Part shown: positions 56,020 to 63,962 of the stretch, in pieces
Numbering within the stretch: the first letter of the stretch is position 1
Layout: the number at the start of each line of letters is the position of its first letter
IMG/VR virus record: IMGVR_UViG_3300028800_000010
Span: 1-64,000 of that record
DNA from: a virus
DNA length: 64,000 nt
Direction: 5' to 3' (one strand)
The notes under the pieces: model-generated
The model's database searches: none
What the model saw: the letters and a program-made list of their open reading frames with translations, nothing else
What the model was told of the DNA's origin: nothing
Position numbers and translations under genes: made by a program

Positions 56020-57167
56020 AGCTGACCGAGAGCCGCGTCGCGAGCCTGCGCGCCAAGCGCAAGCGCTTTGCCGTCTCTGCCGGCGGAGGCCTCCAGTTGG
56101 TTGTGATGCCGAGCGGGCGGAAGTCCTGGATCTTCCGGTACCGGCTGGCCCGGCAGAACCGGAGCATCAAGCTCGGCACCTGGCCGGCGATGAAACTCGC
56201 AAAAGCTCGCGCCCTCGCGGCGACGGCAAAGGCTGAAGCCGAGGTCGGGATCGTCCCCTCGTTCAATGGCCTGCATCACATCCCCGTCACGGTGAAGGCC
56301 TTCGGCGAGCGCTGGCTCAAGGACGTCGTCGACAAGGTACGCAAGAACCCGCGGCCCGTCGAGCGGCAGCTTGAGCGCGCGGTCTATCCCGCCTTCGGCC
56401 GCTGGCCCATTCGTCGCGTGGGCGTCGAGCATGTGCGGAACCTGATCTTCGCGCTGCGCGATCGCGGGCTGCCCGAAGCCGCGGCTTCGCTTCGCCACAC
56501 GCTGAAGCGGCTGTTTGATTACGCTGTGGCCTGCGAGGCGACCGAGGGCAACCCGGTGCGCGCGATTCCGCTCAAGTTTGTGACCGTGCACCGGGCGCGC
56601 AACCGGGCGCTGTCGGAGCGCGAGCTGAAGCAGTTTCTGCATCGGTTGCGCGATCCGAAGCTGAAGCACCTGGGCTGGGCTCTTGATCTGATGCTCCTGA
56701 CGCTCTGCCGCAAGAGCGAGCTGCGGCTCGCGCGCTGGGAGCACATCGACTTCGACAAGCACATCTGGGAGATCCCGGCCGAGAACTCGAAGACCGGCGT
56801 GCCGCACATCGTTTACCTGAGCCACCAGGCCGAGGTCCTCTTCCGGTGTCTCAAAGGCGCCGCCGGTCGCGCCGAGTACGTGCTGCCGAAGCGCGATGCG
56901 ATCAAGGTGCCGATCGACGCAGCCACGCTCAACAAGGCTGTAACTCGGGTGAAGTGGGGCATCCCGCACTGGGTACCCCATGACCTGCGGAGGACCGCGT
57001 CGACGCTCTTGAATGAGCAGGGCTACAACCGCGACGTGATCGAGAAGGCTTTGAACCACGGCATGGCTGGCGTGCGGGGAACCTACAACCGTGCCGAGTA
57101 TCGCGAGGAGCGCACGCGCATGCTCGAGGCGTGGGCCGATTACCTGGAGGGACTGAAAGATGCGTGA
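56016..57167 (+). CDS. Second tyrosine integrase, P4/DUF4102 type
   Basis: 383 residues. The front (LTESRVASLRAKRKRFAVS, then GGLQLVVMPSGRKSWIFRYR and KLGTWPAMKLAKARALAATA) is the DUF4102 arm-binding domain of P4-type integrases. The catalytic domain has LCRKSELRLARWEHID (Arg), VPHDLRRTASTLLNE (HxxR), KALNHG where family members have H, and TYNRAEYREE with the Tyr. No attachment site is visible beside it. Possibly used for another site, a remnant of a mobile element or an invertase-like enzyme. Within the early operon. Confidence 0.85.
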   Translation: MKLTESRVASLRAKRKRFAVSAGGGLQLVVMPSGRKSWIFRYRLARQNRSIKLGTWPAMKLAKARALAATAKAEAEVGIVPSFNGLHHIPVTVKAFGERWLKDVVDKVRKNPRPVERQLERAVYPAFGRWPIRRVGVEHVRNLIFALRDRGLPEAAASLRHTLKRLFDYAVACEATEGNPVRAIPLKFVTVHRARNRALSERELKQFLHRLRDPKLKHLGWALDLMLLTLCRKSELRLARWEHIDFDKHIWEIPAENSKTGVPHIVYLSHQAEVLFRCLKGAAGRAEYVLPKRDAIKVPIDAATLNKAVTRVKWGIPHWVPHDLRRTASTLLNEQGYNRDVIEKALNHGMAGVRGTYNRAEYREERTRMLEAWADYLEGLKDA

Positions 57168-57585
57168 ACCGACAAGCGAGGCGATTCTGCAGTCTATTCC
57201 ATGGCGATGCTTTCATTGCGACTTCATCACCATGGACCGAGAGGCCGCAGCGGCCCATTTTGGAGATCGCGATGACGCCGAGGAATTCAAGCCGGTCTGT
57301 AAGTGGTGGGCTCGCATGGATGATCACGAGCGGTTGGAAACGTTGCAGGACACTCTTCGAGAGCTGAACAAAGGCGCCGAGGAGAACATGCGATTGCTCA
57401 CTCGGATTGAAGGGTTGGAGCATCAGGTTCATTCGCAGCAGAGTGCGGTACAGGGCTATAAGCCGTTTCGCGAGTGCCGCTCCATTTACGACGTGTTCTG
57501 TCTCTACGACAGCATGGAAGGGCGGGCCCTGGCTGCTGAAGAAAGGCTCGCCGAGAGAGAGGACCGCACCAATGTGGGCACTTAG
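57160..57585 (+). CDS. Phage protein with C2H2-like zinc finger
   Basis: 141 residues. WRCFHCDFITMDREAAAAHF supplies CxxC and His; the later HFGDRDDAEEFKPVCKWW continues a family pattern of phage early proteins (CF.CDE.F.....A..HFG....). A coiled coil follows (LETLQDTLRELNKGAEENMR). Overlaps the integrase by eight bases and the ASCH gene by fourteen. Function unknown. Confidence 0.65.
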   Translation: MREPTSEAILQSIPWRCFHCDFITMDREAAAAHFGDRDDAEEFKPVCKWWARMDDHERLETLQDTLRELNKGAEENMRLLTRIEGLEHQVHSQQSAVQGYKPFRECRSIYDVFCLYDSMEGRALAAEERLAEREDRTNVGT

Positions 57586-58027
57586 TCTCTGGGAACCGCA
57601 TGCGACGGCGATCGCCGCGGGGATCAAGAAATACGAGACGCGCGGCTGGAGCCTTGAAGCGCAGTACATCGGCGTGCCGATTGCGATTCACGGCTCGAAG
57701 AAGGAGTTCCGCGAGCGCGACGTGGGCTTCGAGTACTTCAAGGAAGCGCGCGAGCGGCTGCGCGCGGCGGGCGTGCCCTTGAGCCGGCTGAGTTATGGCC
57801 GCGTGGTCTGCATCGTGACGTTCACGGCGAGCCTGCGCACGCACACCGTTCGGCAGGTAGAGAGGGATTTGTTCTGGGGCGACTTCCGCGATGTGGGCGA
57901 CGACGGCCGGCAACGGTTCGCCTTCAAGATCGACGACGTGCGCAACATCCCGTTTGAGCAGCGCCCGGCGATTGTCGGCCGGCAGAAGTTTTTTCAGGTG
58001 CCCAACGAGATTGGGCTGTGGGGGTAG
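57572..58027 (+). CDS. ASCH-domain protein
   Basis: 151 residues from ATG 57572, after GAGAGAGAGGACCGCACCA. LSLWEPHATAIAAGIKKYET with RGWSLEAQYIGVPIAIHGSK is the ASCH signature (SL..P.A..i..G.K..E.R.w.....G....iHas). Later YGRVVCIVTFTASLRTHT and GDDGRQRFAFKIDDV. The fold binds RNA or modified bases, and some members are ribonucleases or amidohydrolases. A role in translation control or base modification is possible. Confidence 0.8.
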   Translation: MWALSLWEPHATAIAAGIKKYETRGWSLEAQYIGVPIAIHGSKKEFRERDVGFEYFKEARERLRAAGVPLSRLSYGRVVCIVTFTASLRTHTVRQVERDLFWGDFRDVGDDGRQRFAFKIDDVRNIPFEQRPAIVGRQKFFQVPNEIGLWG

Positions 58028-58029
58028 GG

Positions 58030-58569
58030 ATGGAACACGCAAAGGATTTTCCGGACAACCTTCTTCACATTCGTGCTCGCATCGAACAGGCGATGGGCAC
58101 AGCCTGGATGGAAAGTCGAAGGATACTGACCACGGCCGCACTGTTCGATCAGTTCATTGAGGCTCCGAGGACGCGCGGCGGGCGGTGCTGGAATCTGGAG
58201 CTGCCAGCGCCCTCAACGAAGAAGTACTGGCTGAACTACTCGGACCTGATTGCGGCCTTTGCCGCGGGCCTCCTGCGTTCGCATCGCTGGCGCCGCGGCG
58301 TGCGGCTATGCCCGTACTACGAAGAGCGCGTGAACTTGTTCGCCCAAGAGGTCATGGCGATATGGCCGCCGGCAATCAGTGCTGAAGTATCGCTGATCGA
58401 GGTCGAACTCGGCCACTTTAACGAATTCGTGGAACACTTCTTGAAGACCCGCTGCCCCGACTGGGGATACGTGACAGGGCCGAACTTCGATCTCGACGGG
58501 ACGAGGTTGGACGTCCTTCAGGAGCTGCGGCGCAACATCGAGCAATTCGAGGGAAAACCATGCCCATGA
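58030..58569 (+). CDS. Hypothetical phage protein
   Basis: 179 residues. FPDNLLHIRARIEQAMGTAW, RGGRCWNLELPAPSTKKYWL, then NYSDLIAAFAAGLLRSHRWR and PYYEERVNLFAQEVMAIWPP. Mostly helical, with aromatic residues. The ATG lies three bases after the ASCH stop. Not recognised. Confidence 0.55.
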   Translation: MEHAKDFPDNLLHIRARIEQAMGTAWMESRRILTTAALFDQFIEAPRTRGGRCWNLELPAPSTKKYWLNYSDLIAAFAAGLLRSHRWRRGVRLCPYYEERVNLFAQEVMAIWPPAISAEVSLIEVELGHFNEFVEHFLKTRCPDWGYVTGPNFDLDGTRLDVLQELRRNIEQFEGKPCP

Positions 58570-58811
58570 CACACACGCACACTTACGTGACGTTGGAAAT
58601 CAGCGAAGCCGCTTACGAAGAGATTCGCGCGAAGTTGTTCGCGGCCGAATCGGATATAGGCTTTCTATCGCGAACTCGCAGAGGTGACAAAGGAACGGGG
58701 CCGATTGACATGAGCGGCATCGCGGTGATTCCTGCCGGGCCTCCACCGCCGACGAATGGGCCGGGGCCTGCAGAGCCGCCGAGACCTCCGCGTGATCGAG
58801 GGGTGCGCTGA
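58560..58811 (+). CDS. Small phage protein with Pro-rich tail
   Basis: 83 residues. HTYVTLEISEAAYEEIRAKL is a beta strand plus helix seen in many phage early proteins (YvtLeVs..ay.eI...L..a). A disordered Pro/Gly/Arg tail follows. Overlaps the preceding gene by ten bases and shares an A with the next start (TGATG). Confidence 0.6.
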   Translation: MPMTHTHTYVTLEISEAAYEEIRAKLFAAESDIGFLSRTRRGDKGTGPIDMSGIAVIPAGPPPPTNGPGPAEPPRPPRDRGVR

Positions 58812-58993
58812 TGGCAAGACACGAAGTACAGTGGGTGAAGATCGGCGACAAGGAAATTCCGGCCTACAAGGTCATTTGCCTGGAGTGCAACAAGCTGCAA
58901 CTGGCGACCGATTTCCGGACCGATGTGATGCCCTGGATTGCGACCTGCCCGCTGGGTCACGTGTTTGAAGTCGATCCGCGCGAGGATGCCTGA
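58811..58993 (+). CDS. Small zinc-ribbon protein
   Basis: 60 residues. VQWVKIGDKEIPAYKVICLE then CNKLQLATDFRTDVMPWIAT and CPLGHVFEVD. The cysteines (CLEC and one further Cys) and a His make a small ribbon. Coupled to both neighbours through single-base overlaps. Function unknown. Confidence 0.6.
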   Translation: MARHEVQWVKIGDKEIPAYKVICLECNKLQLATDFRTDVMPWIATCPLGHVFEVDPREDA

Positions 58994-59391
58994 TGGCCGA
59001 GATCATCAAAACGTGGCCGAGCGTGGTCTCGGCGAAGACCACGGCGCAGATCTTCTCGCCGACCGCGCCGCCCTTCTCGCGCTACTACTTTTCGCTCGGG
59101 CGCGGCAAGCCGAAGCAGCCGATCGCGTGGATGTGGTTTACCTACGGCGGCCGGATCCTCGGGCGCATGGAGATCGAAGAGGTTGTTTGTAACGATGGCA
59201 CGCTTCCGAAGCTCAGCCGGCTCGATGGCGGCGAAAGCGGGTGGCAGATTACGAAAGACGCATGGGTCGCCATCTGCGCGCCCCCTTGCCTGCGCATCAA
59301 GGAGCGTGTGTTTCATGAGAGTTTTCGCGGCTGGCGCTACTTCGATTTTGTTGCGTACTGCCAGAATCCGGCGTCGCGGCACAGGCTGTAA
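58993..59391 (+). CDS. Hypothetical protein, PUA/ASCH-like outline
   Basis: 132 residues. Beta-rich: IAWMWFTYGGRILGRMEIEE, QITKDAWVAICAPPCLRIKE, FRGWRYFDFVAY. The pattern 'aWmWFtY.G.IlGr..I.EV' followed by a strand-rich middle and GWRYFDF is like ASCH/PUA-type domains, but weaker than in 57572. Last gene before a 475-base gap. Confidence 0.5.
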   Translation: MAEIIKTWPSVVSAKTTAQIFSPTAPPFSRYYFSLGRGKPKQPIAWMWFTYGGRILGRMEIEEVVCNDGTLPKLSRLDGGESGWQITKDAWVAICAPPCLRIKERVFHESFRGWRYFDFVAYCQNPASRHRL

Positions 59392-59413
59392 GTAGCGCTT
59401 CGAAGGGGTTTTG

Positions 59414-59590
59414 GTGAATAACCCGGTGTTTGATCAAGAGGGCCTCGACCAGATGAATCACACCCGGAAAGAACAGCGACTGCACGCTATGAAGTTAGCG
59501 CGAATTCAGGTTTTATGCTTGAGCGGGATTTGTACCCTTTGTACACAGGAAAATCACAGGGCGGGAAAAGGTTACTTGACTTTCGAATGA
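59414..59590 (+). CDS. Possible small protein
   Basis: 58 residues from GTG 59414, after TCGAAGGGGTTTTG. A charged front (NNPVFDQEGLDQMNHTRKEQ), then ARIQVLCLSGICTLCTQ with three cysteines, and RAGKGYLTFE at the end. Weak evidence: composition is acceptable and the ribosome site fair, but an overlapping frame is also open. Confidence 0.3.
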   Translation: MNNPVFDQEGLDQMNHTRKEQRLHAMKLARIQVLCLSGICTLCTQENHRAGKGYLTFE

Positions 59591-59867
59591 CGTCGAAGTA
59601 TTCGTATAGCGGGGGAAACCTGTGGGGGGAAGGGGGCTTTGAGTTCAAGCCTCTCTTCGAAGTAAGTCTGTTTTCCTTCTTTGATCCCAGGCTGGCCCGG
59701 CCAGCAACCCCGTTCTGCTGCCGTTTGCGCCCAGTGCGCGTGTACCGTTCGACAAGTTGGGGTAGCGCAGAAGCGGGGAACCAGGCCGAGGCGTGCCGGG
59801 TTCCAGTCGCGCCAGGGGTCGGCCAAAGTGGACCCTCAAAACGCCAATCGGAAGCCGTAGGCATCTC
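59591..59867. other. Stretch with no clear gene
   Basis: 277 bases between small early genes. Open frames exist on both strands but are low in plausibility (Cys/Pro/Arg-rich, no ribosome sites). The GGGGG and GGCC/CCGG strings give several possible hairpins (for example CTGGCCCGGCCAG at about 59691). It could hold a small RNA or a decayed gene. Confidence 0.35.
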
Positions 59868-60170
59868 TTGAGCCAGGTGAAGAAGCAGAAGCCGCGGGTA
59901 TGTGTGCTGGTCAAGCGCCAGGAGTATGAGCCGGTGCTTCCGGGCCGCGAGTGTGCGAGCCGCATGCACGGTCACATGACCTACGAGAAGGCCGACGAGC
60001 TGGTCGACCAGGGGTTAGCCGAATGGATCAAGATCGAAAAGATTTCGCGCTCGGGCAAGGTGACGCAGGCGCAGGTAAACGGGATTCGGCTGATTCCGCG
60101 GCGGAACTGGCGGGCGAAAGCCTCCCGGTACGCTGGCCGAAGTGTGAAGGTGATGCAGCTGGTGCATTGA
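59868..60170 (+). CDS. Small basic hypothetical protein
   Basis: 100 residues from TTG 59868 or 97 from GTG 59877. QKPRVCVLVKRQEYEPVLPG, then MHGHMTYEKADELVDQGLAE and WIKIEKISRSGKVTQAQVN. The middle (YEKADELV..G.A.WI) is a motif common in phage early proteins with a winged or alpha/beta fold. Its stop overlaps the next TTG. Confidence 0.55.
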   Translation: MSQVKKQKPRVCVLVKRQEYEPVLPGRECASRMHGHMTYEKADELVDQGLAEWIKIEKISRSGKVTQAQVNGIRLIPRRNWRAKASRYAGRSVKVMQLVH

Positions 60171-60277
60171 GGGTGCGGGTCAGGGTGTTTGTGCAGATGC
60201 CGAGCGACCGCGGCCCCTGGATGACGCGCAGCAAAGGGCCGGTGTTTACGACGTCGTGGAGGGCACGCAAACTGTGA
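60167..60277 (+). CDS. Very small basic protein (36 residues)
   Basis: TTG 60167 overlaps the previous stop; the end overlaps the next GTG. Sequence: VRVRVFVQMPSDRGPWMTRS then GPVFTTSWRARKL, basic with Val/Arg alternation. Supported mainly by double overlap. Function unknown. Confidence 0.35.
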   Translation: MRVRVRVFVQMPSDRGPWMTRSKGPVFTTSWRARKL

Positions 60278-60495
60278 CGATGTACGGCATCCGCGCACCG
60301 AAGTTCTTCAATACCCGCAAGGGCCGGAATGCGGATGTGATCGTGCGAGGCCGCGGCGTCGTTGGGATGAAGCTTTTGCCGGGGACGGGCAATATGGCCG
60401 ATAGCCTGGTGTCGTGGAAGTGCCGGCAGCAGAAGCACGGGGAATGCACGAAGCTGGGATGCCCTTGCCTATGCGGCCATCCGGAGAAGCAATGA
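60274..60495 (+). CDS. Small cysteine-rich protein
   Basis: 73 residues from GTG 60274, with GGAGGG ten bases upstream. TMYGIRAPKFFNTRKGRNAD, then a Gly/Val stretch, and SWKCRQQKHGECTKLGCPCL then CGHPEKQ at the end: five Cys and two His for zinc. Overlaps neighbours by four bases on each side. Confidence 0.55.
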   Translation: MTMYGIRAPKFFNTRKGRNADVIVRGRGVVGMKLLPGTGNMADSLVSWKCRQQKHGECTKLGCPCLCGHPEKQ

Positions 60496-60911
60496 TCCAG
60501 ATCGACAGCGCGAAAGTGAAGGGCGAGCCGGGTACCGGCTATGAGGCCTCGGACGGCAAGGGCCCATTCGCGTGTTCTAACTGCAACTACTTCCGTCCCG
60601 GCGACCAGATAGTGTACACAGGGCCCGGCGGTCAGGATCCGCAGACGCCGAACATGGCCGAGAAGGGCATGGGCAGTTGCGGCCAGCAGACCATGGTGCA
60701 GGTATCGAAGCAGCCGAAGACGCCCGATGGCCGGGTCGAAGTCGATCCCGAGGGCTGCTGCGAATACGTCGAGCGCAAGGGCTCGGCCAAGAAGGACGCA
60801 TTCAAGGCCGCGACCGATGCGCGGCAGAATTCAAAGGCGCCGTTCAATGGCGGAAGCAGCGCACCCGCCCCGGGGGCCGGCTCTGGTGGCTCTGCTCCCG
60901 GATCGTTCTGA
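60492..60911 (+). CDS. Phage protein with four-cysteine cluster
   Basis: 139 residues, ATG 60492. GKGPFACSNCNYFRPGDQIV, GMGSCGQQTMVQVSKQPK and VEVDPEGCCEYVERKG give C-x2-C, C and C-C. The layout resembles small HiPIP-like or zinc proteins of phages (CgNCrff...C.......GwC.Yw). The tail is Gly/Pro/Ser-rich. Coupled to the preceding gene. Confidence 0.6.
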   Translation: MIQIDSAKVKGEPGTGYEASDGKGPFACSNCNYFRPGDQIVYTGPGGQDPQTPNMAEKGMGSCGQQTMVQVSKQPKTPDGRVEVDPEGCCEYVERKGSAKKDAFKAATDARQNSKAPFNGGSSAPAPGAGSGGSAPGSF

Positions 60912-60938
60912 CCTGGGATCGTTTCTGAAGAGGTGACT

Positions 60939-61163
60939 ATGGTCTTTGTCTACCTTTACCTGATTGCGGCGCTTGCGACGTTTGCCTGCTACGCACTTCC
61001 GCCCACCAAGTACGCGCAGTCGGTGCAGAAGAAGATGTTTCACGTCTTCGCAGGGCGCCTCGTGTGGATGTGGTTTCTGATTGTGTTTTGCTCGATGCTC
61101 TGGCCGGTCGTGGTGTACTTCATCCTGTTCGATCCGGCAATCGGGCTCGAGAGTTACGAATAA
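60939..61163 (+). CDS. Two-pass membrane protein
   Basis: 74 residues from ATG 60939, with GAAGAGGTGACT upstream. Hydrophobic segments VYLYLIAALATFACYAL and WMWFLIVFCSMLWPVVVYFI, with a basic stretch between (KYAQSVQKKMFH). Common early-phage membrane proteins have this form. Role unknown. Confidence 0.6.
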   Translation: MVFVYLYLIAALATFACYALPPTKYAQSVQKKMFHVFAGRLVWMWFLIVFCSMLWPVVVYFILFDPAIGLESYE

Positions 61164-61313
61164 GTTTGCGGTCAGATGGTGGCCAGACGGCAAGGCTCAC
61201 GGCGACTAGGATCGCCGCAGTCCCTGGGACACTGACCGCAATTCGATCTACATACAACCCACAATGACGCAGTGAAGCCGGCGGTCGCGAAACGATTTCC
61301 GGCGAGGCATGAG

Positions 61314-61339
61314 AAGGGCAGCCCTGACCGGCTGCCCTT
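61314..61339 (+). terminator. Hairpin ahead of the 61360 gene
   Basis: AAGGGCAGCC and GGCTGCCCTT form a perfect ten-base stem around CTGACC, in a 196-base gap between genes. It is followed by AGCCTTTG, so T-rich only in part. An intrinsic terminator or attenuator. Confidence 0.55.
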
Positions 61340-61359
61340 AGCCTTTGAAGCGAAACAAT

Positions 61360-61650
61360 ATGACGAGCCGCCTCGAGCTCTACCACCATCCGCAAGCCGA
61401 CGTGTACGAGTGCCTGGGATGCGGGCAGTATCTCGAGACCCCGCGCTGGGCGGTTTTAAAGAACGGCCAGCCGGCGGTAGTGATCAAGAACAACCAGGAG
61501 AATCGCCTGGTGTGGCTTGAGCTGATGGAGATGGACCACGCCGCCTGTGGTCTGTTCAAGGATGCGCGTATGGCGGAGGAAGCGCGGCGTTTCCGGACGC
61601 CTAGGGTTCATCGTGGGAGCCATCGCTACCCGGCGCCGGCGGCGTCTTGA
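61360..61650 (+). CDS. Small phage protein with zinc-like cluster
   Basis: 96 residues from ATG 61360. LELYHHPQADVYECLGCGQY supplies His and CxxC; then QPAVVIKNNQENRLVWLELM and the Arg-rich tail. Similar proteins are frequent in phages near early promoters. Its start lies 20 bases after the hairpin. Function unknown. Confidence 0.5.
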   Translation: MTSRLELYHHPQADVYECLGCGQYLETPRWAVLKNGQPAVVIKNNQENRLVWLELMEMDHAACGLFKDARMAEEARRFRTPRVHRGSHRYPAPAAS

Positions 61651-61705
61651 GCATAAGGAAGAGCTGAGAAACCGCGGCATTCAGCCGGCTCGGATTCACC
61701 GCGTC

Positions 61706-62059
61706 ATGGGCGTGCGCATCACGGCGATTCTGATGCCGGACTGGGCGCGGGCTCGAAGCATCGAGGGGCTGAGCGTTTCCGATTCCTTCGGCTGGTTCCG
61801 TCCGAGTGACGCGCGGTTTCTGATGCGCCTCGACCGGGAAGCCGGCGGGGAACCGCGAAGCGCCGAAGCCGAGTACCGGCGTTGCGAAGTATGTGGCCGG
61901 CCTCTGATCGGCGAGGCGGCCAGGATGCGCAGAGAGTTAGACGAGTCGTGCCGTACGGGCCGCCAGTTGCCGTGCGGCCAGGAATGCCTGGACGCAGCGC
62001 GAGACGGACGCTGGAGGGCCCCAGATGCCCAACGTCGAAGAGGGCGAACCGGCATTTAA
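61706..62059 (+). CDS. Zinc-ribbon hypothetical protein
   Basis: 117 residues from ATG 61706; upstream in-frame sequence (from 61653) has no usual start. VRITAILMPDWARARSIEGL, then SDSFGWFRPSDARFLMRLDR, CEVCGRPLIGEAARMRREL and LPCGQECLDAARDGRW, four Cys in two pairs. The tail overlaps the next gene. Function unknown. Confidence 0.5.
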   Translation: MGVRITAILMPDWARARSIEGLSVSDSFGWFRPSDARFLMRLDREAGGEPRSAEAEYRRCEVCGRPLIGEAARMRRELDESCRTGRQLPCGQECLDAARDGRWRAPDAQRRRGRTGI

Positions 62060-62234
62060 GCCGGGCGACCTGGTCGAGCATCGCACCGGGTTCTTTGAAG
62101 GCAAGGGAGAGGTTTTGAAGAACGTGCATACACGGCATGGATGGTTTACGCAGGTGATTCACCGGGGAGCGGGCGGCGAGATGCTGATTACGCCGTGCAC
62201 GCCCTCGAACCTCAAGAAGGAGCCTCGATGCTGA
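62025..62234 (+). CDS. Small KOW/SH3-like beta protein
   Basis: 69 residues. FKPGDLVEHRTGFFEGKGEV then KNVHTRHGWFTQVIHRGAGG follows a small beta barrel pattern with GDLV at its front, as in KOW/SH3-like proteins. It overlaps the next fibre-like gene by seven bases. Probable nucleic acid or protein binding; inferred. Confidence 0.5.
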   Translation: MPNVEEGEPAFKPGDLVEHRTGFFEGKGEVLKNVHTRHGWFTQVIHRGAGGEMLITPCTPSNLKKEPRC

Positions 62235-63826
62235 AGCGTTTACTGCTCGCGGCTCTATGCCTCATTCCGTTCCACGCCCTCGCTCAGTACACGGCGCCCT
62301 ATGTGGGGCTGACCGGGACGCTCTCTTCCTCGAACGGCATGCCCGCCTCGGGCTACATCCTCACGCTGGTCCCCTCGCAGCCGATGTACGTGGGCGGGAC
62401 TTCGATCGTGGTCTCGAATGCCAATTGCGGCACGGACTCAAACGGCGCGATTGTGGGCACACCGAACCCGGTCGGCCCCGCAGTGCTCGCGGCGAACCCG
62501 GGAACCGGCACGCTGCCGCCCGCGAACTACTACGTCGTCATCACCTGGTACGACTCTTACAGCCATCAGACGCTGGCCTCTCCTGAACGCATGGTCCAGT
62601 TGACCTTGGCCGGCAACATCGCGGTATCGCCACCGGTCGCAGGCGCACCGCTGTCAGCCACGGGCATGAACGTTTATATCGGCACGAGCTCCGGCGCCGA
62701 GACCTATCAGGGGCACACCACGAACCCCGCTTCGACCTACACGCAATCGATTCCGCTGGTCGCAGGCGCGGCGTTGCCGACGTTTAATAACACCGTCTGC
62801 ATCACGGTCGCCAACGATGCCGCGTGGCCGATCGGCGGCTATCAGCTGAACTTCACGACGCAGGCCGGCAATAACGTGCCCGGCTACCCGCAGCAGGTCC
62901 AGTTCATCGGGCCGGGATCCGCCTTCAATCTCTCGAATGGCCTTCCGCTCTGGAACGGCCGCGTGACCTTCCCGGTCCCGATCGTCACCCTGCCTTACAA
63001 TCACAACGCGCAATCGATCTCAGGACCCCTGTCCTTTGTCGGGTACAACATCTACTCGATTGGTCATGTGGGCGTCGGCACTGCGTTGCCCGCCTGGGGC
63101 GTCGATGTTGAAGGCACGGGCGCTGCAGCGGCGATCAACGCGAATCAAGGGTATCTGGTCAACGGCAACGGTGGCACGGTGAATCAGGGCCTCTGCTCGG
63201 ACGGGACCTATTTTGACCAGGCCTGCACGTTCGTTACGACCCTGCCGACGCTTTACTACCAGACGGTGCTCGACGGGCCGCACGGAACCGATGCACTTGC
63301 GCAGACCAGTTATCTGGCCGCGGGCGCGGGCACGGGTCTCGACGCGACCAATCAGGCCGCGGGCGGCGGCGGCATCGTTGCGCGTACGCAGCTGAGCGTG
63401 CACACGCCGGCCTCGATCGGGACCTATCCGAACGTGGTGATGTCGGCGGGCTCAGAGACCTTGAACCGCTTCGCCTGCTGGGCCGGGCCCGGAGCGATCG
63501 TCGATTCGACAGCGCCTTGCGCAAGTTCAGGCGTCAACCAGTGGGTGACGTTCACCTCCTGCGTGCCGCCGACCGATGGCGACAACCAGGTCTGCCAGGG
63601 TGGCCCGATAAGCTGGCCGGTGGCTTTTGCCGATTCGAGTTATCACCTCGACTCCTGCATGGTTGACGACTCGAGCACTTCCTCTGCTTCTCCGCCGCCG
63701 ACTGCATTTGTGCAGACCCATGGGCAGAGCGCATCCGGTTTCAGTTACTCGCTGACCGCGGTCAAGGGATCTTCGGGGCCTTACCCCTATTCCTGGCCGG
63801 TCACCTGTCACGCATTTCACCCTTAG
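62228..63826 (+). CDS. Secreted fibre-like beta protein
   Basis: 532 residues from ATG 62228. A signal peptide (LKRLLLAALCLIPFHALAQ) is followed by beta modules rich in Gly/Thr/Pro (ANYYVVITWYDSYSHQTLAS, SATGMNVYIGTSSGAETYQG), then Gly/Ala stalk-like repeats (YLAAGAGTGLDATNQAAGGG) and a Cys-bearing C-terminus. The region AGAPLSATGMNVYIGTS matches modules also used in the 15750 protein. Like gene 29, a virion-type protein with an export signal. It could be a fibre on the outside or a secreted adhesin. The next gene (63963) begins similarly. Confidence 0.65.
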   Translation: MLKRLLLAALCLIPFHALAQYTAPYVGLTGTLSSSNGMPASGYILTLVPSQPMYVGGTSIVVSNANCGTDSNGAIVGTPNPVGPAVLAANPGTGTLPPANYYVVITWYDSYSHQTLASPERMVQLTLAGNIAVSPPVAGAPLSATGMNVYIGTSSGAETYQGHTTNPASTYTQSIPLVAGAALPTFNNTVCITVANDAAWPIGGYQLNFTTQAGNNVPGYPQQVQFIGPGSAFNLSNGLPLWNGRVTFPVPIVTLPYNHNAQSISGPLSFVGYNIYSIGHVGVGTALPAWGVDVEGTGAAAAINANQGYLVNGNGGTVNQGLCSDGTYFDQACTFVTTLPTLYYQTVLDGPHGTDALAQTSYLAAGAGTGLDATNQAAGGGGIVARTQLSVHTPASIGTYPNVVMSAGSETLNRFACWAGPGAIVDSTAPCASSGVNQWVTFTSCVPPTDGDNQVCQGGPISWPVAFADSSYHLDSCMVDDSSTSSASPPPTAFVQTHGQSASGFSYSLTAVKGSSGPYPYSWPVTCHAFHP

Positions 63827-63926
63827 AAGTTTCCGAGCGCCCGCGACCCCTACCCGCGGCGATGCGCGCCCGTTTCGCCCCATCCCGCCTGAGCCGGTGC
63901 TCGAGCGGCCGACAAACTTTCTAGCC

Positions 63927-63946
63927 GGCACGACTTCAGTTGTGCC
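63927..63946 (+). promoter_or_regulatory. Hairpin upstream of the last gene
   Basis: GGCACGACT and AGTTGTGCC pair with one mismatch around TC, directly before ATGAGGAGAAATC. It may control access to the ribosome site of the partial gene at 63963. Confidence 0.4.
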
Positions 63947-63962
63947 ATGAGGAGAAATCGCA

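Noticed and set aside
59487-59975. Open frames on both strands in the early-operon gap
   Set aside because: Arg/Pro/Cys-rich with no ribosome sites. Neither is better than the other.
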